DNA of 5,250 nt from Phycisphaerales bacterium UBA7708 (GTDB taxonomy: Bacteria > Planctomycetota > Phycisphaerae > Sedimentisphaerales > Anaerohalosphaeraceae): NCBI GenBank assembly GCA_002482415.1, contig DLFY01000341.1, positions 1-5,250 on the forward strand, read 5' to 3'. The notes beneath the pieces are model-generated. The model worked only from the letters and a program-made list of their open reading frames with translations. It searched no databases and was not told the DNA's origin. Each line of letters opens with the position of its first letter. Position 1 is the stretch's first letter. Below, piece by piece: positions 1-5,250 of the stretch. The position numbers and the translations under genes were made by a program.

Positions 1-1
1 T

Positions 2-1384
2 TCCGACGCGGCGGGCGCGGGCAAATATCAGTCCGACATCGCCTTACCCATCCAGTCCCTGATGGGAATCGGCAGCTATTCGGCCCGCGACAGGGGTCGA
101 TTCTGGAAATTCGACCTTGCGGCCGAATACCGTGCCGACGACCAGACCCGCTGGAGTTTTGGCAGCGCCCACACGTCCAGCCAGGAGGGGGATTACGAAT
201 TTATCGGTGTCTTCCCGCGACGCGACATTCTGGTTGAATATACCCGGATGTTTGTCCGGATGGATCACCAGTTCGACCAGGACACCAGCGGTTCGATTCA
301 GTGGACCGGTAATGTCTGGCAGTCTCATCAGCGCGTGGTGACAGACCGGATCGGATACATGCAAAATGACGTTGAAGCCCAAATCACCTTCAAGCCCGCC
401 GAGGACCACACGGCCTCAGTCGGCGGTAATTTTCGCTGGGATCGTATCAATGTCGATAATCACTCCTCGCTGGATGAATTGAACTTTTTCCACGATATTT
501 ATAACGAATACTGGGCGGGGCTGTTCCTGATCGACCGCTGGGCTGTTTCAGAGCGATTTACCCTTGAAGGTCAGTTGCGTCTGGACGATTACAGCGAAAC
601 CACCACCGACTGGTCCACGCGATTGTCGGCTTTATATGCACTCGATGACAAGCAGGACCATATCGTGCGGACCAGCTTTGCCAGGTCGTTTCGCTCTCCG
701 TCGGTCGGCATTCGGGACACTATCGGCAATTATCTGCAGGCCCCGGTTGTCGGCGGCCTGTTCAGGACCATCCCCAGCGCCGACGGCATCGGCAATGAAG
801 GCACGTATGCATTTGAAGCGGGTTATACCGGCCAACTGTCTGATCATCTTACATTGAATATGGACACCTATTACCAGCGCATGGAACGCCTGATCGGCGT
901 TACTAACTCGACGGATATGTTTGGTGTGACTACCAGCACGCTGGACAATATTGACGGGGCCAACACCTGGGGAGCCGAAACGTCATTGAGCTGGCAGTAC
1001 AAAACCGTCAGGATGACCGGCTGGTATGCCTATAACGCCATCACCACGGACGAATTCGCACAGGTCACCCGTTCGATTCTGCCCTCGCAGCACAAAGCCG
1101 GCATCAGCGGCAGATGGTTTTTGGATAAGGACTGGGCGTTGAACGCCAACTATGCCTACCAGAATGGCATTGAATCTCATGCCGCTCTCGTTGGGGACCC
1201 CGGGGTTTCTCATCGATTGGATTTAACCCTGTCGCATAGTTTTGCCAAAGGAAACGGAGAAATCATGTTTGGCGTTACCGATGTGCTCAATGACACGATT
1301 GATTCGGTGTATGATGTGGGATACTTCTCATCCATGGAACTTCCCGGAAGAACCTTCTTCGGACGACTGCAGATTCGATTCTGA
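2..1384 (+). CDS. TonB-dependent outer-membrane receptor, C-terminal barrel (5' partial)
   Basis: The frame is open from the left edge, so the true start, signal peptide, TonB box and plug domain lie outside the window; the ATG at 62 is internal. The visible 460 residues read as the transmembrane beta-barrel of a TonB-dependent receptor, which imports siderophores, cobalamin, sugars or similar ligands across the outer membrane using TonB/ExbBD energy. Alternating hydrophobic/aromatic strands joined by polar loops run throughout. Family-type barrel motifs appear in the expected order: FARSFRSPS (about 226-234), GNEGTYAFEAGYTG (264-277), NIDGANTWGAE (316-326), and the closing strand PGRTFFGRLQIRF ending in Phe, the usual BAM-recognised C-terminal residue. 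The ligand cannot be told from the barrel alone. The next gene is convergent, so this is the last gene of its transcript. No terminator hairpin is visible after the stop. The family is secure; the substrate is unknown. Confidence 0.88.
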   Translation, partial: SDAAGAGKYQSDIALPIQSLMGIGSYSARDRGRFWKFDLAAEYRADDQTRWSFGSAHTSSQEGDYEFIGVFPRRDILVEYTRMFVRMDHQFDQDTSGSIQWTGNVWQSHQRVVTDRIGYMQNDVEAQITFKPAEDHTASVGGNFRWDRINVDNHSSLDELNFFHDIYNEYWAGLFLIDRWAVSERFTLEGQLRLDDYSETTTDWSTRLSALYALDDKQDHIVRTSFARSFRSPSVGIRDTIGNYLQAPVVGGLFRTIPSADGIGNEGTYAFEAGYTGQLSDHLTLNMDTYYQRMERLIGVTNSTDMFGVTTSTLDNIDGANTWGAETSLSWQYKTVRMTGWYAYNAITTDEFAQVTRSILPSQHKAGISGRWFLDKDWALNANYAYQNGIESHAALVGDPGVSHRLDLTLSHSFAKGNGEIMFGVTDVLNDTIDSVYDVGYFSSMELPGRTFFGRLQIRF

Positions 1385-1473
1385 TCCTCGTATCACAGAA
1401 AATCACGCTCATAAAAATAGATGATATTACTGCTGTCTCGGATAAATATATATTGACAAGAGTGAGATGATAC

Positions 1474-1905
1474 TTATTCCTTCTCTGGCCATCTATGCCA
1501 ATGAAAAGCTGGAATATTTTCTATATCATGAATCCGTTCATAACCAACAGAGCCATCTGGAAACTCCGAACAGGAGTATGCTGTCCACAGACTTTTATCC
1601 GTTGTTAATTTAAATCTCATATCAACGGATGTATTTTTGGATAGAACTTTATAGGCACCCTGATGTCCCCAGCTTAATGAATTTGTATCTTGACTAAAAC
1701 CAGCATGAAAATAGTCGTATCCATCCTTTGACCCCATATACCAGATAAGAGTTAGAAAAGTATTGCCTCGGCCGGATTCTTCTATCCTACATAATTCTTC
1801 ATGAGATATCTGTTTTACACAGCTGCAAAACAGCAACGTCAATATAGTAATTCCAATAACAGTTGGGGCCAATTTCTTATTTGCATGGAAAGTCTTTAAA
1901 CACAT
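1474..1905 (-). CDS. putative small lipoprotein of unknown function
   Basis: A 143-residue protein with a short basic N-terminus (K4, H7, K10, K11), a hydrophobic stretch at about 12-26 and the sequence FCSC ending at Cys29. This resembles a type II signal peptide with lipobox, although Phe at -3 and Cys at -2 are not the commonest residues. The mature part would be about 115 residues with a tethered Cys29, likely in the periplasm or outer membrane. It has a Trp/Tyr-rich middle (WYMGSKDGYDYFHAGF, about 55-70) and an aromatic/His-rich tail (FHWHRW near 135-139), with an alternating pattern suggesting a small beta fold. I do not recognise the family. The ATG start is supported by AGGAG nine bases upstream. 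The gene converges on the receptor gene and lies 119 bp downstream of the next minus-strand gene. It is AT-rich compared with the flanks, consistent with horizontal gain. That it is a real gene is likely; any function would be a guess. Confidence 0.68.
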   Translation of the reverse strand: MCLKTFHANKKLAPTVIGITILTLLFCSCVKQISHEELCRIEESGRGNTFLTLIWYMGSKDGYDYFHAGFSQDTNSLSWGHQGAYKVLSKNTSVDMRFKLTTDKSLWTAYSCSEFPDGSVGYERIHDIENIPAFHWHRWPEKE

Positions 1906-1914
1906 GAAATAAGA

Positions 1915-1919
1915 CTCCT
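1915..1919 (-). promoter_or_regulatory. ribosome binding site of the lipoprotein gene
   Basis: On the minus strand AGGAG lies nine bases before the ATG at 1905. It is the only good Shine-Dalgarno in the AT-rich segment and fixes the start used for the lipoprotein. No convincing -35/-10 pair was found in the 119 bp upstream, so the gene may be read from the same transcript as the gene before it. Confidence 0.6.
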
Positions 1920-2024
1920 ATACTTTCATAATCCATCATGGCTCTTATACCTGTTGCCAATTGTCAGCATGTTACTGCTTCAAATCTATACAATTTTCCT
2001 TCTGCCATTCAGTTTATTTCTATT

Positions 2025-2378
2025 TTATTTTTCGGGGTAACTGCAAAGGGGGATCGTCTTGCTGAACTTGAGTAATGTCGAATCTTCCAATAATGGATGT
2101 AGGTACTTGATATCTTCTCGGCCTAAGCCATCATAGATATGCTCAACAAAACATGCGGCCAGAATGCCTTTCATATCATCTCTGCCTTCCTCAATGACCC
2201 AGCTGGCAAACTGTATGATCGTCTTTATTAATGTCGTGTTTCGTTGTTTTATACTTTCTTGATATACATCTCTCAAGCAACAAAAAGCATGTGCTTGTGA
2301 GAAATCCCTGTCATCCTTTTGTACCTCATTAAAGACTTCGGGTAATTCTTCCTGGAGTTTTAATCGCCATCTTGCCAT
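2025..2378 (-). CDS. small helical protein of unknown function, possibly DUF7674-like
   Basis: A 117-residue soluble protein without signal peptide or membrane segment, predicted by eye to be mostly alpha-helical. It opens with a charged helix containing LQEELPEVFNEV (about 8-19), has a central helix pair (about 28-64, including FCCLRDVYQ and IIQFASWVIEEG), then GILAACFVEHIYDGLG (71-86) and a short HPLLEDS segment. This order (a LPE.. opening, a paired-helix core, a hydrophobic F-E-xx-Y/L helix) resembles small bacterial proteins grouped as DUF7674 and similar immunity-protein-like families. The match is from memory of the general pattern and is not confirmed. ATG is the only possible start because an in-frame TGA lies five codons upstream. 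No Shine-Dalgarno is evident, but a short upstream ORF ends in a TAATG overlap with this start, so translation could be coupled. Base composition is AT-rich, unlike the flanking core genes. Confidence 0.62.
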   Translation of the reverse strand: MARWRLKLQEELPEVFNEVQKDDRDFSQAHAFCCLRDVYQESIKQRNTTLIKTIIQFASWVIEEGRDDMKGILAACFVEHIYDGLGREDIKYLHPLLEDSTLLKFSKTIPLCSYPEK

Positions 2379-2464
2379 TATACATTTGTTTCATTCAAAT
2401 TTATACAGTAGGGTATTCTCTTCAGACACTTTGGCTCATCTGCACAGTATTCTACTACTCCCAT
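2378..2464 (-). CDS. possible 28-residue ORF overlapping the next gene's start
   Basis: A minus-strand ATG at 2464 opens 28 codons ending in TAA at 2378-2380. The final A of TAA is the first base of the downstream ATG (TAATG). The peptide begins MGVVEYCADEPKC, has three cysteines (7, 13, 20) and no membrane segment or recognisable family. An in-frame TGA four codons upstream shows it is not simply a longer gene with the start misplaced, though it could be the tail of a gene broken by that stop. The only Shine-Dalgarno-like bases (AGG) directly abut the ATG, which is too close. The stop-start overlap with a gene lacking its own ribosome binding site is the only argument for it. In AT-rich DNA an ORF of this size arises easily by chance. 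Confidence 0.22.
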   Translation of the reverse strand: MGVVEYCADEPKCLKRIPYCINLNETNV

Positions 2465-2599
2465 CCTGTATATTCAACAAAAGTCTGTCCAAAACAGGTT
2501 AAAATCCACAATTAGTCCATTAGCCTTTGACGCAGAAGAACCGCTGGGGCCTTTTTTCGTGCCAATGTCGCGTTAAATTTCAGTGCAGAAAACAATCAA

Positions 2600-2628
2600 T
2601 TGACACCCTCGCGGCCGGCGGGTAAAGT
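2600..2628 (+). promoter_or_regulatory. candidate sigma-70 type promoter for sdaA
   Basis: A perfect -35 hexamer TTGACA (2600-2605) is followed after exactly 17 bases by TAAAGT (2623-2628), matching the TATAAT consensus at four of six positions. Transcription from here would give a 5' leader of roughly 230 bases before the sdaA ATG, containing all the hairpins described at 2641-2801. The spacer is GC-rich and the -10 weak, so this is a plausible but unproven promoter. Confidence 0.33.
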
Positions 2629-2640
2629 CTTGGTATTCGC

Positions 2641-2709
2641 TCCATCCTGATATGGATTAGAAATATACCCATCGGGTATGATTTTCTGCGGCTTCCACGG
2701 GCCGCTTTT
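2641..2709 (+). other. three consecutive small hairpins in the sdaA leader
   Basis: Three close inverted repeats follow the candidate promoter. TCCAT (2641-2645) pairs with ATGGA (2652-2656). ATACCC (2665-2670) pairs with GGGTAT (2674-2679) around a three-base loop. GCGGC (2688-2692) pairs with GCCGC (2701-2705), extendable by two G-U pairs to a CCAC loop. The third is immediately followed by TTTT (2706-2709) and so resembles a weak intrinsic terminator or attenuator. The T run is short and termination would be partial at best. The pairings are seen directly; their function is inference. Confidence 0.35.
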
Positions 2710-2745
2710 ATGCCGCGCGTATTCACTGGGTGACGTTACCCTATG

Positions 2746-2801
2746 CAGCCGCAGTGATAAAGTGGTTGCTGGAAGCTGGCGGCTGGAAGCTCTTTAGCCG
2801 C
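2746..2801 (+). other. mutually exclusive stem pairings in the sdaA leader
   Basis: The segment GCGGCTG (2779-2785) is complementary to CAGCCGC upstream (2746-2752). Its first six bases are also complementary to AGCCGC downstream (2796-2801). The downstream pairing can extend to nine pairs (2779-2787 with 2793-2801, two of them G-U) around a five-base AGCTC loop. The upstream pairing has a 26-base loop. The two stems cannot form together, the arrangement expected of a switching leader RNA. GC-rich repetitive DNA can give this by chance, and neither stem is followed by a U run. Confidence 0.3.
2768..2791 (+). repeat. 10-bp direct repeat, two copies
   Basis: GCTGGAAGCT occurs at 2768-2777 and again at 2782-2791, a period of 14 bases. 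The preceding T in each copy makes TGGAAGC also complementary to GCTTCCA at 2691-2697 in the earlier hairpin. It may be a small tandem duplication and is partly responsible for the alternative pairings in this leader. Confidence 0.6.
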
Positions 2802-2858
2802 GCCGAAACGGAAAACTTTAAGTAAGATTCAATATAGAAATGAAAATCCAAGATCGCC

Positions 2859-2863
2859 AGGGA
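2859..2863 (+). promoter_or_regulatory. ribosome binding site of sdaA
   Basis: AGGGA lies four bases before the ATG at 2868. The spacing is slightly short, but the start is fixed independently because the protein from this ATG begins directly with the conserved N-terminal segment of the family. Another ATG at 2840 is out of frame and opens only 17 codons. Confidence 0.5.
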
Positions 2864-2867
2864 CAAT

Positions 2868-4079
2868 ATGAAATCCATTCGACAACTCTATAAGGCCGGC
2901 ATCGGCCCTTCCAGCTCGCACAGCATGGGGCCCAAAAATGCCGCTCTGCGATTCAAAGACAGCTTGCCCCACAATGTATCGCGGATTCAGGCGGAACTCT
3001 ATGGCAGCCTGGCCGCCACCGGCAAAGGCCACCTGACCGATAAGGCACTCGAAGCCGTTTTCCAAGGCTGGACCTTCGAAATCGTCTGGCGGCCGGACGT
3101 TTTTCTACCCCATCACCCCTGCGGCCTGCGGCTCAAGGCCCTCGACCAAAACGGAAAAATACTGGCCGAACAGCTTTTCTACAGCATTGGCGGCGGCGAC
3201 CTGGCCGACCAGGACGGCAAGCCGCTGGATGTGGCATATCCGGATTATCCGGTATCCGGCATCGAGGACGTGCTGGCCTGGTGCCGGGCGGAGCATCATC
3301 CCATCTGGCAATTCGCCGACCAGCACGAAGGAGCTGAATTGTGGGACTATCTGCGAGCCATCTGGAAGACCATGTGCGAGGCAATCAGCCGGGGATTGAT
3401 GCCGGAAGACCCGATTTTGCCGGGGGGATTGAATCTGGCCCGGCGGGCTCCAGCCATGATGGCCTGTGCCAATGAACGGGTGGGCATTCAGCGGGATTTG
3501 AATCTGCTGGCCGCCTATGCCCTGGCGGTCTCGGAAGAAAATGCCGCAGGCCATACGGTTGCGACGGCGCCGACCTGCGGTTCATGCGGAATCGTGCCGG
3601 CGGTATTATATTATTTTGAAAAGCACTATCGTCTCCCGACCCGCATCATCCTGCAGGCACTGGCAACCGCAGGCGTGTTCGGCTCATCGGTGGCCAAACG
3701 CGCCTCCATCAGCGGGGCTGAAATCGGCTGTCAGGGTGAAGTGGGTACCGCCTGTGCGATGGCCGCAGCGGCAGCGGCACAGTTGCTCGACGGCACGCCT
3801 GAACAGATCGAATATGCCGCAGAAATGGCCTTGGAACACATGCTCGGCCTGACTTGCGACCCCATCAACGGCCTGGTTCAAATTCCCTGCATCGAACGCA
3901 ACGCCGTCGCGGCCATGAGGGCGGTGGAGTGTGCTTCGTACGCCCTTGCCACGGATGGACGACACCGCATCAGCTTCGATGAAGTCGTCGAAGTGATGAA
4001 AAAGACCGGCCTGGATCTGCAGTCCGATTATAAAGAAACCGCCCTCGGCGGCCTGGCCCGCATCGCACATAAAAAATAG
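2868..4079 (+). CDS. sdaA: L-serine ammonia-lyase (L-serine dehydratase), iron-sulfur, one-chain
   Basis: It converts L-serine to pyruvate and ammonia in the cytoplasm with a [4Fe-4S] cluster and no PLP. The 403-residue chain is the fused beta-alpha type. The N-terminal domain starts with LYKAGIGPSSSHSMGP (7-22), the substrate-loop signature, and includes SIGGGD (106-111). The catalytic domain includes APTCGSCGIVPAVL (234-247), GAEIGCQGEVG (283-293) and LGLTCDPINGLVQIPCIERNA (326-346, with key residues Cys330 and Cys341). The three cluster ligands are Cys288, Cys330 and Cys341; their 42- and 11-residue spacings equal those of the well-studied Legionella enzyme (343, 385, 396). The protein is about 50 residues shorter than E. 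coli SdaA, mostly in the first half. It ends in HKK and lacks the near-terminal cysteine that serves as cluster-capping tail in the E. coli/Legionella type. It is transcribed alone from a long leader, converging on glyA across a shared terminator. Confidence 0.95.
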   Translation: MKSIRQLYKAGIGPSSSHSMGPKNAALRFKDSLPHNVSRIQAELYGSLAATGKGHLTDKALEAVFQGWTFEIVWRPDVFLPHHPCGLRLKALDQNGKILAEQLFYSIGGGDLADQDGKPLDVAYPDYPVSGIEDVLAWCRAEHHPIWQFADQHEGAELWDYLRAIWKTMCEAISRGLMPEDPILPGGLNLARRAPAMMACANERVGIQRDLNLLAAYALAVSEENAAGHTVATAPTCGSCGIVPAVLYYFEKHYRLPTRIILQALATAGVFGSSVAKRASISGAEIGCQGEVGTACAMAAAAAAQLLDGTPEQIEYAAEMALEHMLGLTCDPINGLVQIPCIERNAVAAMRAVECASYALATDGRHRISFDEVVEVMKKTGLDLQSDYKETALGGLARIAHKK

Positions 4080-4097
4080 TCCTCCTCATTTCGACCT

Positions 4098-4162
4098 GAT
4101 TCAGACAATAAAAAAAGGCAAACCCTTCGGCTTGCCTTTTTCATTTTAAGTCTGTCTGAATC
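4098..4162. repeat. 10-bp perfect inverted repeat enclosing the terminator
   Basis: GATTCAGACA (4098-4107) and its exact complement TGTCTGAATC (4153-4162) lie symmetrically outside the terminator hairpin. They could close a long outer stem around it in RNA from either strand. The left arm sits in the palindrome CTGATTCAG (4097-4105), and the right arm overlaps a second hairpin at 4158-4179, so several structures compete. Confidence 0.7.
4112..4141. terminator. bidirectional intrinsic terminator shared by sdaA and glyA
   Basis: AAAAAGGCAA (4112-4121) pairs perfectly with TTGCCTTTTT (4132-4141) around a ten-base loop. Read rightward, the stem ends in five T for sdaA, whose stop is 32 bases before the hairpin. 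Read leftward, it ends in a run of seven T (complement of A at 4110-4116) for glyA. This is the usual single terminator between convergent genes. Confidence 0.9.
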
Positions 4163-4179
4163 GTTTAGACAAACGATTC
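4158..4179 (-). repeat. 9-bp perfect hairpin spanning the glyA stop codon
   Basis: GAATCGTTT (4158-4166) and AAACGATTC (4171-4179) are exact inverted repeats around a four-base AGAC loop. On the glyA transcript the stem contains the last sense codons and the TAA stop (4165-4167), and it precedes the main terminator by about 16 bases. It might stabilise the 3' end or slow ribosomes; no T run follows, so it is not itself a terminator. Confidence 0.75.
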
Positions 4180-5250
4180 TTTGACCGGAAACTGCTTGCA
4201 CAGGGCATCGACTTCGCCGGCGACTTTCTTGATGACCGTTTCGTTGTCGATATTCTCAGCCACGGTCTTAATCCACCCGGCGATCAGTTCCATCTGCGGT
4301 TCTTTCATCCCGCGGGTCGTCGTCGCAGGCGTCCCCAGACGCAGACCGCTCGGATTGAACGGCGGGGCCGTATCGCCCGGTACCGAGTTATAATTGCATT
4401 CCAGATGCGCCCGATCCAGCGCCTTGGCCAGCGGTTTACCCGACAGGTTTTTATTGCGTAAGTCAATCAGAATCAGGTGGTTATCCGTTCCGCCGCTGAC
4501 TAAGTTGAAGCCGTATTCCATCAGTTTTTCGGCCAGCTTTCTGGCATTAGTGACAATCTGAGCCGCGTAAGCCTTGAATGCCGGGGTCAATGCCTCGCCC
4601 AGGCAGACCGCCAGGGCTGAAATCGTATGAATATGCGGGCCGCCCTGCAGGCCGGGGAAGACCGCCTTATTGACGGCGGCGGCGTGCTGCTCTTTGAACA
4701 AAATCATCCCGCCGCGCGGACCGCGAAGGGATTTGTGCGTCGTGGTCGTGACCACATCCGCAAACGGAATCGGGCTTTGATGCGCCCCGCCGGCCACCAG
4801 ACCCGCGATATGGGCGATATCGGAAACATGGAAAGCACCGACCGATTTGGCAATTTCGTCAAAGGCCTTGAAATCGATGGCCCGCGGGTAGGCGCTGGAG
4901 CCGGAGATAATGATTTTCGGTTTGTGCTGTTTGGCTAAGTCGGCAATCTTATTATAATCCAGCCGGCCGGTGGCGGGGTCCAGTTCGTACTGGACGGAGT
5001 TGAAGAATTTGCCGGTATAGCTGACCTTCCAGCCGTGGGTCAGATGGCCGCCATGCGGCAGCGACAGCCCCATAATCGTCTCCCCGGGGGCGGCAAGGGC
5101 ACAATAGGCCGCCATATTGGCAAACGAGCCCGAATGCGGCTGCACATTGGCACCATCGGCCCCAAAGACCTGTTTGGCCCGGTCAATCGCCAGATTTTCC
5201 GCCTGGTCGGTGAACTGCTGGCCTTCATAATAGCGTTTGCCGGGGTAGCC
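4165..5250 (-). CDS. glyA: serine hydroxymethyltransferase (5' partial at right edge)
   Basis: A PLP enzyme of the cytoplasm that interconverts L-serine plus tetrahydrofolate with glycine plus 5,10-methylene-tetrahydrofolate, the main source of one-carbon units. The frame is open to the right edge. It begins in GYPGKRYYEG and so lacks only about the first 55 residues of a roughly 415-residue protein; 361 residues are visible. Signatures in order, numbered from the edge, are NVQPHSGSFAN (35-45), LPHGGHLTHG (64-73), HVSDIAHIAGL (141-151, with the conserved PLP-contacting Asp144 and His147), VVTTTTHKSLRGPRGG (166-181, with the PLP-binding Lys173), FPGLQGGPHIH (198-208), SGGTDNH (252-258) and GLRLGTPATTTRG (302-314). 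Those spacings agree with E. coli GlyA (200, 203, 229). GTG at 5145 is an internal Val codon and not the start. The gene converges on sdaA and shares its terminator. Its promoter and leader lie outside the window. Confidence 0.96.
   Translation of the reverse strand, partial: GYPGKRYYEGQQFTDQAENLAIDRAKQVFGADGANVQPHSGSFANMAAYCALAAPGETIMGLSLPHGGHLTHGWKVSYTGKFFNSVQYELDPATGRLDYNKIADLAKQHKPKIIISGSSAYPRAIDFKAFDEIAKSVGAFHVSDIAHIAGLVAGGAHQSPIPFADVVTTTTHKSLRGPRGGMILFKEQHAAAVNKAVFPGLQGGPHIHTISALAVCLGEALTPAFKAYAAQIVTNARKLAEKLMEYGFNLVSGGTDNHLILIDLRNKNLSGKPLAKALDRAHLECNYNSVPGDTAPPFNPSGLRLGTPATTTRGMKEPQMELIAGWIKTVAENIDNETVIKKVAGEVDALCKQFPVKESFV

Larger units (their letters stand above)
1385..2530. other. 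AT-rich accessory segment between core genes
   Basis: From just after the receptor stop to about 2530 the sequence is visibly richer in A/T than the receptor on the left and sdaA/glyA on the right. The genes inside use A/T-ending codons much more. It carries two small minus-strand genes and a possible third short ORF. No transposase, integrase, tRNA, terminal inverted repeat or target duplication was recognised at its edges, so the mechanism of arrival is not visible. The right edge, where GC-rich sequence resumes, is approximate. Within it, 1385-1473 (between converging genes) and 1906-2024 (between the two minus-strand genes) hold nothing further that I can support apart from one ribosome binding site. 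Confidence 0.55.
2465..2867. other. intergenic region upstream of sdaA, with no supported gene
   Basis: This lies between the divergent AT-rich genes and sdaA. The left part (to about 2530) is AT-rich and shows nothing definite. The right part is GC-rich and contains the candidate promoter, the hairpins and the direct repeat listed separately. Several frames stay open for 25-50 codons, the best being 2682-2825 on the plus strand, but none has a good start with a ribosome binding site. I did not recognise a known riboswitch consensus; in particular there is no tandem glycine-riboswitch pattern. Confidence 0.5.

Noticed and set aside
1385..1473. GTATCA (1390-1395) and TGATAC (1468-1473) as an inverted repeat flanking the receptor/lipoprotein junction
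   Set aside because: Only six bases separated by over 70, with no T run; expected by chance and not usable as a terminator.
2400..2405. Minus-strand TATAAA as -10 box for the helical-protein gene
   Set aside because: No acceptable -35 at 16-18 bases upstream; single TATAAA-like hexamers are common in AT-rich DNA.
1906..2530. Integron-cassette attC sites around the two small AT-rich genes
   Set aside because: The size and unknown nature of the genes invited the idea, but no paired RYYYAAC/GTTRRRY core sites with imperfect palindromes were found.
2530..2650. Several protein-like reading frames on both strands in the GC-rich start of the leader
   Set aside because: At least three frames look equally protein-like, none has a start with ribosome binding site, and each is under 45 codons; typical of GC-rich non-coding DNA.
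2688..2709. Hairpin plus TTTT as a strong terminator of an upstream gene
   Set aside because: No plus-strand gene ends nearby, the stem is five Watson-Crick pairs, and the T run is only four; kept only as a possible weak attenuator.
2840..2893. 17-codon ORF overlapping the sdaA start
   Set aside because: Poor ribosome binding site, no recognisable content, and it ends inside sdaA out of frame; too short to support.
3105..3554. Long minus-strand open frames opposite sdaA
   Set aside because: These are antisense shadows of a GC-rich conserved gene, with no family signature and no ribosome binding site.
5040..5228. Separate 62-residue minus-strand gene, and GTG at 5145 as the glyA start
   Set aside because: The true glyA frame continues through this whole region to the edge with conserved SHMT sequence (GYPGKRYYEG), so both are artefacts.

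Overview
The window looks like a chromosomal stretch from a Gram-negative bacterium of moderate to high GC. The outer membrane is implied by the C-terminal part of a TonB-dependent receptor at the left edge. Two amino-acid metabolism genes, sdaA and a partial glyA, lie at the right. Sequence style (a short one-chain L-serine dehydratase, this form of SHMT, an isolated TonB receptor) would fit the Planctomycetota/PVC group, but that is an impression and not a proven placement. The oxygen-labile [4Fe-4S] type of serine dehydratase would suit an anaerobic or microaerobic life.

Layout. Bases 2-1384 (+) encode the last 460 residues of a TonB-dependent outer-membrane receptor barrel. Bases 1385 to about 2530 are clearly richer in A/T than both flanks. 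They carry two small minus-strand genes, a probable lipoprotein (1474-1905) and a small helical soluble protein (2025-2378). A possible 28-residue ORF (2378-2464) ends in a TAATG overlap with the start of the second gene. From about 2530 the composition becomes GC-rich again, and 2530-2867 forms a long leader upstream of sdaA. It holds a candidate promoter, several small hairpins, a 10-bp direct repeat and two mutually exclusive stem pairings. sdaA (2868-4079, +) encodes a complete one-chain L-serine ammonia-lyase with the three iron-sulfur cysteines at canonical spacing. A strong bidirectional terminator (4112-4141) lies between sdaA and the convergent glyA (4165-5250, -), which runs off the right edge without its first ~55 residues.

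How the genes relate. SdaA deaminates L-serine to pyruvate and ammonia, while GlyA interconverts serine and glycine with one-carbon transfer to tetrahydrofolate. The two convergent genes therefore sit at the same metabolic node but are transcribed separately. The receptor and the AT-rich pair have no visible functional link to them. The AT-rich pair looks like a small accessory insertion between core genes.

I see no strong evidence for an undescribed multi-gene system. The best candidates for a second look are the AT-rich gene pair, the structured sdaA leader, and the nested inverted repeats around the sdaA/glyA terminator, including a perfect hairpin across the glyA stop codon.
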